Assembly: GCF_017495225.1 (NCBI RefSeq)
Contig: NZ_JAFEIG010000004.1
Span: 62,001 to 126,000 of the forward strand
Direction: 5' to 3'
DNA: 64,000 nt
Origin: Daejeonella sp.
Lineage (GTDB): Bacteria; Bacteroidota; Bacteroidia; Sphingobacteriales; Sphingobacteriaceae
Shown: piece by piece, positions 1 through 6,831 of the stretch
Layout: every line of letters starts with the position of its first letter
How positions within the stretch are numbered: the stretch's first letter is position 1
Position numbers and translations under genes: made by a program
The notes under the pieces: generated by a model
What the model was told of the DNA's origin: nothing
What the model saw: only the letters and a program-made list of their open reading frames with translations
The model's database searches: none

Positions 1-1
1 T

Positions 2-751
2 GCCACTCAATATGCTAGAAACGCCATTTTTTCTGGATTAACACCCTTAGAAATGGAACGCCGCTTTCCAGAAATGTGGCAAAATGATGAAGACGAGGGT
101 GGAAAAAACCTATTTGAAGAAAAGTTTCTTGCCGATCAAATTCAAAGGGTAATGCGCAAAGACTGTAAGTATTCTTATAATAAGATTTTAACCTTTGAAC
201 AGGGTAAAAGCATTAGTGAAAACATCAACAATCTAATGGCAAATGATCTTAATGTGATCGTTTACAATTTTGTGGATATGTTATCTCATGCACGTACAGA
301 TATGGCGATGATTAGGGAGTTAGCCAATGATGAAGCAGCATATCGCTCATTAACGCTCTCTTGGTTTGAGCATTCACCACTTCTCGAACTATTAAAAAAA
401 CTATCTCAAAAAAACATAAAACTTATCATCACTACCGACCATGGTACCATTCGGGTTAAACATCCAAGTAAAGTGGTTGGAGATAGAAATACCAATTCAA
501 ATTTGCGTTATAAACAGGGTAAAAATCTGAGTTATAATCCGAAAGAGGTTTTCCATATTAAAAACCCACATGAGGCGATGCTTCCCAAATTGCACATGAG
601 CTCAAGCTTTATTTTTGCAAAAGAAGATGGCTATTTTGTTTATCCGAACAATTACAATCATTTTGTAAATTACTTTAATGAGACTTTCCAGCATGGTGGC
701 ATCTCGATGGAGGAGATGATTGTTCCTTTTGTAACTTATAGTCCTAAATAA
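2..751 (+). CDS. porX: PorX, PglZ-domain response regulator (3' part, cut by window edge)
   Basis: This is the C-terminal part (about 249 residues) of a protein whose reading frame is open to the window's first bases, so the true start lies outside. It matches the PglZ (alkaline-phosphatase-superfamily) half of PorX, which in Bacteroidota carries an N-terminal receiver domain and regulates type IX secretion. Visible marks are the ITTDHG motif, whose Asp and His are expected metal ligands, and the C-terminal HGGIS..E..VP signature. The receiver domain is not in view, so the response-regulator label rests on family knowledge. It is followed 21 nt later by tsaE on the same strand. A stand-alone PglZ protein is less likely. 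Confidence 0.85.
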   Translation, partial: ATQYARNAIFSGLTPLEMERRFPEMWQNDEDEGGKNLFEEKFLADQIQRVMRKDCKYSYNKILTFEQGKSISENINNLMANDLNVIVYNFVDMLSHARTDMAMIRELANDEAAYRSLTLSWFEHSPLLELLKKLSQKNIKLIITTDHGTIRVKHPSKVVGDRNTNSNLRYKQGKNLSYNPKEVFHIKNPHEAMLPKLHMSSSFIFAKEDGYFVYPNNYNHFVNYFNETFQHGGISMEEMIVPFVTYSPK

Positions 752-772
752 TTCTTCCTGTATTTTTGAGCT

Positions 773-1198
773 ATGGAAATTCTAGTTGAAAACGAAAATA
801 AACTTAAGGATGCGGCAGAGTCGCTACTCAAATTCGCTGAAAATGAAAAAATATTCTTGTTTCAAGGGGAAATGGGTGCCGGAAAAACAACATTGATTAA
901 ATCTTTATGCTTACAATTGGGAATGCTTGAAAACGTAAGCAGTCCAACCTACTCACTAGTTAATGAATATGTTTTCCACGAGGGGAGAATTTTTCATTTC
1001 GACTTCTTTCGTATTAAAAATGAATCAGAAGCTTTTGATCTCGGATTTGAAGAATACCTTACATCGGGCGATTATTGTTTTATTGAATGGCCGGAAATGA
1101 TTCCCAATTTATGGCCAGATAGCTTTTTAGAAATAAAAATAATTGAAACCGAAAGTGGAATTCGAAAAATATTTGCTCAAAAATATTCAGAATCTTGA
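773..1198 (+). CDS. tsaE: tRNA threonylcarbamoyladenosine biosynthesis ATPase TsaE
   Basis: TsaE is the small P-loop ATPase that works with TsaB and TsaD in the cytoplasm to make the t6A modification at position 37 of ANN-decoding tRNAs. The 141-residue product has the family length, a Walker A motif GEMGAGKTT at residues 32-40, and the typical SSPTYSLVNEY segment after it, followed by the HFDFFR stretch and the IEWPE motif. It lies 21 nt downstream of porX on the same strand, an adjacency I associate with Bacteroidota. TsaB and TsaD are not in this window. Confidence 0.93.
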   Translation: MEILVENENKLKDAAESLLKFAENEKIFLFQGEMGAGKTTLIKSLCLQLGMLENVSSPTYSLVNEYVFHEGRIFHFDFFRIKNESEAFDLGFEEYLTSGDYCFIEWPEMIPNLWPDSFLEIKIIETESGIRKIFAQKYSES

Positions 1199-1211
1199 TT
1201 TTGAACCTAGG

Positions 1212-1238
1212 CGAATTTTCAAAAAATTCGTATCTTCC
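1212..1238 (+). promoter_or_regulatory. inverted repeat and weak promoter-like element before alanine dehydrogenase
   Basis: An 8-bp perfect inverted repeat (CGAATTTT at 1212-1219 and AAAATTCG at 1223-1230, 3-nt loop) directly precedes TATCTTCC (1231-1238), a 6/8 match to the Bacteroidota -7 element TAnnTTTG. The start codon follows 24 nt later. It could be an operator next to a promoter, or a weak hairpin after tsaE; there is no T-tract, so an intrinsic terminator is unlikely. Confidence 0.3.
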
Positions 1239-1262
1239 TAAACCTTATTAAAAAACAGAACA

Positions 1263-2474
1263 ATGAGTGAATTGTCAGACATTGCAAGACAAGCTATGAT
1301 GCGTCCGCAAGAGGCGATGTTGGAAGTGAAAAACAAAAAAAACAGCCTCCATATTGGTATTCCAAAGGAAACATCATTTCAAGAAAATAGAATTGCACTT
1401 ACTCCATTGTCTGTAGGGTTGCTGGTTCAAAATGGACATGAAGTTGTGATTGAATCGGGTGCTGGTTTAGCGGCAAATTTTCCTGATAATCACTTTAGCG
1501 AACAAGGCGCGAAAATTACCTACGATAAAAAAGAGGTGTTTAAATCTGACATCATCATTAAAATAGCTCCTCCAACTGATGACGAGATTGCTATGATGAA
1601 AATGGGTCAGGTCTTGTTCTCAGCCATTCAAATGTCGACCACCAAGGTGGATTATCTGCAGTCATTAATGAAGAAAAATATTACGGCTCTATCATTTGAA
1701 TACCTCAGAGATGAGGGCAATGTATTAAGCGTAGTAAGAGCAATGAGCGAAATTGTTGGGGCAACTTCCGTATTAATTGCTGCCGAATACCTAAGCAATG
1801 TTTTTGAAGGGAAGGGCCTAATGTTGGGTGGCATCACGGGTGTTCCTCCAACAGAAATAGTTGTTTTAGGTGCTGGCACAGTTGGCGAATATGCCACAAG
1901 AACAGCACTTGCACTAGGTGCCGAAGTAAAAGTTTTTGATAGTTCTCTTTATAAGCTACGTAGATTACAAAACAATATTGGCAGCCGCGTTTTTACTTCA
2001 GTTATTCAGCCTGCCGTTCTTGAAAAAGCGCTTTGGTGCGGTGATGTAGCCATCGGTGCAATTCGTGCAGAGCATGGTAGAAGCCCTTGTATCGTGTCAG
2101 AAGAAACGGTAAGTAAAATGAAACCCAACTCGGTAATTATTGATGTTAGCATCGATCAGGGTGGATGTTTTGAAACCTCCAGAATCACCAATCATAAAGT
2201 TCCAACATTTAGGAAACATGATGTAATTCACTATTGTGTTCCCAATATTGCTTCGCGCGTTTCAAGAACAGCTAGTTACGCCTTAACTAATATTTTTACA
2301 CCCATCATTCTTGATATTGGTGAAATGGGAGGCATGATGAATCTGATTTGGGATAGACCCGGAATCAGAAATGCCATTTATCTTTATCAAGGAAAATTAA
2401 CGAATAAAGATCTTTCCGAACGTTTTAATATTCCCATGAAAGACCTTGATCTTTTAATTGTATCTCAAAGATAA
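1263..2474 (+). CDS. ald: alanine dehydrogenase (AlaDH/PNT family)
   Basis: The 403-residue product belongs to the alanine dehydrogenase / pyridine nucleotide transhydrogenase family, which interconverts L-alanine and pyruvate plus ammonia with NAD. The N-terminal catalytic domain starts with IGIPKETSFQENRIALTP, with the conserved Arg after EN, and contains the IIIKIAPP stretch carrying the substrate-binding Lys. A Rossmann fold follows, with VVLGAGTVGEYATR. It has an N-terminal extension of about 30 residues relative to compact AlaDH proteins. The stop overlaps the start of the D-Ala-D-Ala dipeptidase gene by one base (TAATG), so the two are probably co-translated. Saccharopine or lysine-forming relatives are possible but fit less well. 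Confidence 0.88.
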   Translation: MSELSDIARQAMMRPQEAMLEVKNKKNSLHIGIPKETSFQENRIALTPLSVGLLVQNGHEVVIESGAGLAANFPDNHFSEQGAKITYDKKEVFKSDIIIKIAPPTDDEIAMMKMGQVLFSAIQMSTTKVDYLQSLMKKNITALSFEYLRDEGNVLSVVRAMSEIVGATSVLIAAEYLSNVFEGKGLMLGGITGVPPTEIVVLGAGTVGEYATRTALALGAEVKVFDSSLYKLRRLQNNIGSRVFTSVIQPAVLEKALWCGDVAIGAIRAEHGRSPCIVSEETVSKMKPNSVIIDVSIDQGGCFETSRITNHKVPTFRKHDVIHYCVPNIASRVSRTASYALTNIFTPIILDIGEMGGMMNLIWDRPGIRNAIYLYQGKLTNKDLSERFNIPMKDLDLLIVSQR

Positions 2475-3151
2475 TGCGCAAGTTCATTTTATTTTCCCTT
2501 CTAATTTTAACAATTGGAGCGAGAGCACAACAAAATAAAGCGTCCCAGCTGCTAATTATAAATGATATGCATGCATATCAATCATCAGTAAAATCTGATA
2601 AAAACAAAGAGCTTGTAGAAATAAAGAAATGGATACCCAATATCAAATTGGATATCCGCTATGCTACAAAAAACAATTTCGCAAAAATTGCGGTTTATAA
2701 ACAAGCTAAGGCATTTGCGCGACTTCCAGTAGTTGAAGCGCTTAGAAATGTGCAAAATGAGCTAAATAAATCGGGAATTGGCTTAAAAATATTCGATGGG
2801 TACCGCCCATATAGTGTAACCGTTAAGTTTTATGAACTAGCAAGCGATAAAAGTTTTGTTGCCAACCCCAAAGATGGTTCAAGACATAACCGAGGTTGTG
2901 CCATTGATCTCACTTTAATAAATTTAAAAACAGGAAAAGAGCTTGAAATGCCTACTCCTTATGATAGCTTCGCCCCAGAAGCTGCTGCAAACTTTGACAA
3001 ACTATCTGAACAGGTATTAAAAAACAGAGCATTGCTCATAAACACCATGGAAAAAAATGGATTTAAGGTTTTAAACAATGAATGGTGGCATTTTGATTTT
3101 AATGGTTGGAAAAATTTCGAACTAATGGATATTCCTTTTGAGGATCTCTAA
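2474..3151 (+). CDS. D-alanyl-D-alanine dipeptidase, VanX/DdpX-like (M15D)
   Basis: A secreted or periplasmic zinc dipeptidase predicted to cleave D-Ala-D-Ala. A signal peptide covers roughly residues 1-19 (ending ARAQ). The zinc and catalytic residues are all present: SRHNRGCAID with H138 and D145, and EWWH with E203 and H206. The spacing of these four residues (7, 58, 3) is the same as I recall for VanX (H116, D123, E181, H184). The GYRP motif lies upstream. No vanH or vanA ligase gene is nearby, so a role in peptidoglycan turnover is more likely than glycopeptide resistance. It overlaps alanine dehydrogenase by one base, which suggests a shared job in alanine recovery; that link is inference. 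Confidence 0.88.
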   Translation: MRKFILFSLLILTIGARAQQNKASQLLIINDMHAYQSSVKSDKNKELVEIKKWIPNIKLDIRYATKNNFAKIAVYKQAKAFARLPVVEALRNVQNELNKSGIGLKIFDGYRPYSVTVKFYELASDKSFVANPKDGSRHNRGCAIDLTLINLKTGKELEMPTPYDSFAPEAAANFDKLSEQVLKNRALLINTMEKNGFKVLNNEWWHFDFNGWKNFELMDIPFEDL

Positions 3152-3155
3152 ATAA

Positions 3156-4178
3156 TTAAGATACTCTTCCATTTAGCTCATTAACCAAATTGACTAATGT
3201 TTCAATTTCTTCTTTTTTATGAGCGCTATTTAGCACTATTCTATTGAGCTTTTTTCCCTGAGGGTCTGGATAAGGAAAAGAAGAGAATTTAATCCCCCTA
3301 TTTAATAAACCTTCAGCCAATGCCTCATCATTTATAAGAATAACAGGGAAATCTTTAATAAAAAATAAGCCCTTTTCAGAATGTAGTAATTCTATAAAAT
3401 AATTGATGTTTGTTCTTAGCTTACTAAGTTCTTGGTGATGGTTTTCTTCTGAATGAACAAATGCATAAAGAATTCCTGGTGAGGGTGGCGAGCTTCCAGC
3501 ATAAATTGCTGAGCCTCGAAGCGATTTAATGATAGACGAATTAGCAAGAATTAAACCCGCATCCAGTCCAAATGCCTTTGCCATCGAAGAGATAACTATC
3601 TTCTGAATATTGGGAAGATCCGGTATTTTAGAATAAGTGCCTTCACCCTGCTCACCAATTATCCCAAGTGCGTGTGAATCGTCGACTAAAATCACAACTG
3701 AACAAGATTCTTCAATTCGCGAAATCCATGAAAAATCGTAAATTTGCGGTTCTAGGTTATTTAAAGCGTTAGTTATGATTAGTGTGGGACTTTTCGACTG
3801 GTTTATCTTTTTGACGGTTTGTTCTACCCAATCAGCATAATTTATCTTAGGAATTGAAGGAATTCCAATATGTAAAGCCGGATGTGAGTCGGGTGCATAA
3901 ATAAATTGGTGACTAGCATAGTAATGTTGGATCACCAATTGAGCAGCTAAATATCCACTTGAAACAATTATAGAATCGTCTGATAAAAACCTTTTGGCAG
4001 CCACCGCCTCTGCTTTAGAAAATATATCAAGGGTGATGTTATTATTCCGCGAAGCTCCATGGTTTATACCATAAATCTCCATACCCTTAAAAACCAGTTT
4101 TCTGAAACTTTCATTAAATGGCATCCCAAGGTAAGCGGTACCACCAAAAAACAAATCAATCTGATTAGCAGGAGCCAT
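3156..4178 (-). CDS. PLP-dependent aminotransferase, BioF/KBL-like (alpha-oxoamine synthase family)
   Basis: The 340-residue protein resembles 8-amino-7-oxononanoate synthase and related alpha-oxoamine synthases. It shows YGINHGASRNNN near the N-terminus, the PLP-contacting VDDSHALGIIGEQGEG segment (D166, H169), and a probable Schiff-base lysine K201 in SSMAKAFGLDAG. It is about 40-50 residues shorter than typical BioF, mostly at the N-terminus, and no other biotin gene is adjacent, so its substrate is uncertain. Unusually for this genome, a strong AGGAGG ribosome-binding site lies 9 nt before the start (complement of 4188-4193). It follows the histidine phosphatase gene by 14 nt in the same leftward unit. 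Confidence 0.75.
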   Translation of the reverse strand: MAPANQIDLFFGGTAYLGMPFNESFRKLVFKGMEIYGINHGASRNNNITLDIFSKAEAVAAKRFLSDDSIIVSSGYLAAQLVIQHYYASHQFIYAPDSHPALHIGIPSIPKINYADWVEQTVKKINQSKSPTLIITNALNNLEPQIYDFSWISRIEESCSVVILVDDSHALGIIGEQGEGTYSKIPDLPNIQKIVISSMAKAFGLDAGLILANSSIIKSLRGSAIYAGSSPPSPGILYAFVHSEENHHQELSKLRTNINYFIELLHSEKGLFFIKDFPVILINDEALAEGLLNRGIKFSSFPYPDPQGKKLNRIVLNSAHKKEEIETLVNLVNELNGRVS

Positions 4179-4192
4179 TTTTATTTGCCTCC

Positions 4193-4729
4193 TTATTTAA
4201 TTTGTGAACTACGATGAGGTGATCCATATTGCTTGGTTCTCAATGCAACCTTTGCCATATGGTCAATTTTTACTTCGAAGAAAAAATCATAATCGTCATC
4301 CGTTAAAGCGGCTAAAGGACGAGTAGCACCAAATGATTCAATAAGTTCAAGCACCGTATTTGAATGGCCTATGATCAAAACCTTTTTGTTTTTATACTTT
4401 GTTTTTACAAGTTCAGATATGGCCTTATAATTATGAGCATCATACTCTATAATACTAAGTCCATTGCGTTCTGCAACAGCAGCACCTGTTTGCTTAGTAC
4501 GTTTAAATTTTGATGAAAATACAGCATCAATTTGTTGATTCTTTAATTTTTCATTTAAATCTTTAGCCCTTTCTCTACCCATATCATTTAATTCGGGATC
4601 TTGGTTTTTAGGGTCACTTATATCCTTCTCGGCATGTCTCACAATGTAAATAGTTGTGGTACTTGGTAGCGCATTACTACAAGCATAACTTATAATTGTA
4701 AGGATTAAAATAAGAATGGTCTTTTTCAT
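4193..4729 (-). CDS. histidine phosphatase superfamily lipoprotein (SixA/PGAM-like)
   Basis: A 178-residue branch-1 histidine phosphatase. The catalytic RHG-type motif is VRHAEKD (R31, H32), with a second Arg (R77) in SSKFKRTKQT and the second His (H122) in GHSNT. The N-terminus is hydrophobic and ends at C17, so the protein is probably exported and may be a lipoprotein, although the lipobox (ISYAC) is weak. The substrate cannot be told from sequence; related proteins act on phosphohistidine or small phosphoesters. It lies 14 nt upstream of the BioF-like gene on the minus strand. Confidence 0.8.
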   Translation of the reverse strand: MKKTILILILTIISYACSNALPSTTTIYIVRHAEKDISDPKNQDPELNDMGRERAKDLNEKLKNQQIDAVFSSKFKRTKQTGAAVAERNGLSIIEYDAHNYKAISELVKTKYKNKKVLIIGHSNTVLELIESFGATRPLAALTDDDYDFFFEVKIDHMAKVALRTKQYGSPHRSSQIK

Positions 4730-4841
4730 TTTGTACTAAAATAAATGAGCTATACTCAATACTGTGGCAAGCCCAGAATCAAATATAGCTCAATGGTTTA
4801 AATAGACCAATTATCTAAACTATTTAAAATCCATATAATTT

Positions 4842-5243
4842 TTAAAGTTGTATGGTATCGGGACCAGAAATTTTATTGATATGACAAGCGCATAAACCTC
4901 CGCTTAATACAAAATCTGCTTGTATTTTAACATTTGTTTTCGAATTGGTAGCTGTAACCTGCACATTATCTCCTTTCTCTGAGAGTTTTGTTTTATCAGA
5001 ATCGCTGGCTACTATATAAAGACCCTGGTTAGCCATATCATTTAAAGGGGTCATTGTTTCGCCTGTTCGCTTATTTATAACGGTAAAATCTTTTACTATT
5101 TGCGGATTACCATTAGCATCAACAAACCTAAGACTTACAGTACGAAATTCTTTTGTGCACACAATATCTTCACACTCAACAGAGTCTGAACAAGAAAGCA
5201 TTAAGAAGCCTAGAACCAAAAACAAACCGATGGTTTTTTTCAT
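4842..5243 (-). CDS. hypothetical small lipoprotein
   Basis: I do not recognise a functional family. The 133-residue product begins with a lipoprotein signal (FLMLSC, lipidated Cys C18), followed by an acidic CEDIVC segment and a domain with DANGNP and KRTGE turns that look like a small beta-sandwich or carboxypeptidase-regulatory-type fold. It ends with a CACHIN segment, so several cysteines could form disulfides outside the cytoplasm. It begins 3 nt after the PBP4 gene on the same strand and is probably co-transcribed with it, which hints at an envelope role. Confidence 0.6.
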   Translation of the reverse strand: MKKTIGLFLVLGFLMLSCSDSVECEDIVCTKEFRTVSLRFVDANGNPQIVKDFTVINKRTGETMTPLNDMANQGLYIVASDSDKTKLSEKGDNVQVTATNSKTNVKIQADFVLSGGLCACHINKISGPDTIQL

Positions 5244-5246
5244 TTT

Positions 5247-6563
5247 TTAATAATTTTGATTGATTGTATTAATTATTTTTTCCATTTCTGCTCTAATAAC
5301 GGCTGTCGGCTCAGTAAAATTGTTATTCATAAACGAAAAAATATATTTTTTTCCTTTGCGACTAATAAGGTAACCACTCTGGTTATGGTTATTTGACAGA
5401 CTTCCTGTTTTGGCAAAAACATAAGGCTTATCCGATTTATAGATATTTTTAAGGGTACCCGTTTTGCCACCTTGGGGCAATAAATCAAATAATCTTTCTT
5501 CATCCGAAACCTCATCATATATCTTTTCACAAAGCTTAACCATTGTGCGTGGGGTAAAGAGATTTTGACGAGACAGTCCAGATCCATCTACCCAAAGTGC
5601 TTTATCTGGCAAATCTGAAAGATAGTTTTTTGTAACATGGTCTATAACAAGAGATGTATTCATTTCCATCCCCTTTGTAGCTGCAATGTTTAACAAAATA
5701 TGTTCGGCAATAAAATTATCACTAGGCAAAAGCATCGCACGGAAAAGAGTATCTGATGGTACACTATACCATGTTTTAGCATCCAATGGTTTTTTTTGTG
5801 AAGTGATTCCCGAAAAATTAGGAAAGCTTTGTTTCAATAATTCACTCACCACTTGGTCCGATACTTTAAATGGTACAGTTTGATTAAAATTAGATGGAAT
5901 AGCGGAATTGGGTATATGAAACTCGTTGTTGAATAAATTACGACGAATTCTGAAACGAGTAGAGGAACTTGTCTTTTCTGTTTGAAGAGTAATTTGTCCG
6001 CCATTAACAATCTCCGGATAAGTACTTAATGCATTATTCTTTTTACTGAAGAAGACAACGTTTCCATAAATAGGAAGTTCAGATATTTCGGGCTGATAAT
6101 AATCGTTATAATCATCATAAGACCAACCCATTCCATAAAAATCACCATTATATAAACCATTTGACCAATAAAGTTTTTTCTTTGAAGAACTTAGGTTTTT
6201 CAAAACCCTTTGCTCCCTTAGTTCCCTGTTTAGAAAAGAAGGATCTGCTGTACCCCAAAAAATTAATGAGTCGCCACGTTCTACATAATGCAATCCCGCT
6301 ATAGAATCTTTAAGAAGTTTTAATCCAGCATAAAATGTAAAAAGTTTAGTGTTTGATGCTGGAGTAAAATATTTATCACTGTTAAGTTCAACTAGCATCT
6401 TACGCTTTTCTAGATCATAAAGGGCAAAGCCAGTAAACTGTTGCTTAAGCACTTCTGAATTCTTAAACATTTTAAGAATTTTACGTGGGGGAATGTTTTT
6501 AGCGGCTAAATACTCAATACTTAAAAGAGTAATTAGCGCCCAGATTAACATTTTAATTTTCAT
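5247..6563 (-). CDS. dacB: D-alanyl-D-alanine carboxypeptidase/endopeptidase, PBP4 family (S13)
   Basis: A penicillin-binding protein of the DacB/PBP4 class that trims peptidoglycan side chains or cross-links in the periplasm. A signal peptide covers about residues 1-21. All three serine-acyltransferase motifs are visible: S70-x-x-K73 (PASNTK), S281-D-N283 (LLPSDNF) and K385-T-G387 (FAKTGS). The long insert between the first two motifs is typical of S13 enzymes, and the 438-residue length is normal. It probably leads a leftward operon with the following small lipoprotein (3-nt gap). Confidence 0.87.
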   Translation of the reverse strand: MKIKMLIWALITLLSIEYLAAKNIPPRKILKMFKNSEVLKQQFTGFALYDLEKRKMLVELNSDKYFTPASNTKLFTFYAGLKLLKDSIAGLHYVERGDSLIFWGTADPSFLNRELREQRVLKNLSSSKKKLYWSNGLYNGDFYGMGWSYDDYNDYYQPEISELPIYGNVVFFSKKNNALSTYPEIVNGGQITLQTEKTSSSTRFRIRRNLFNNEFHIPNSAIPSNFNQTVPFKVSDQVVSELLKQSFPNFSGITSQKKPLDAKTWYSVPSDTLFRAMLLPSDNFIAEHILLNIAATKGMEMNTSLVIDHVTKNYLSDLPDKALWVDGSGLSRQNLFTPRTMVKLCEKIYDEVSDEERLFDLLPQGGKTGTLKNIYKSDKPYVFAKTGSLSNNHNQSGYLISRKGKKYIFSFMNNNFTEPTAVIRAEMEKIINTINQNY

Positions 6564-6786
6564 TAGCTTATTTTTAAATATTTAACAATGAATGTTCACT
6601 TTTATAAAAATAGTAAAGAATTATAAGCTTATGAGCGAAATTCTTATAAATCACAGAATTACCAATTACGATGCTTATTGGTCTAATAACAAAGTTTTTC
6701 TACTTAATTAGCAAAACAAAAGCTTCATATATTGTAATTTTATTATGATAGATAAATAAAAAATGCTCAAAAGTCAGTTCTAATTT

Positions 6787-6794
6787 TAAATTTG
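6787..6794 (+). promoter_or_regulatory. Bacteroidota -7 promoter element before the metalloprotease gene
   Basis: TAAATTTG matches the Bacteroidota -7 consensus TAnnTTTG exactly and lies 37 nt before the start codon at 6832. I do not see a clear TTG -33 element at the right distance, so the call rests on the -7 box and its position. Confidence 0.45.
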
Positions 6795-6831
6795 TAGAAT
6801 ACTAAAACCTAAACCATTATATAAATTAACT

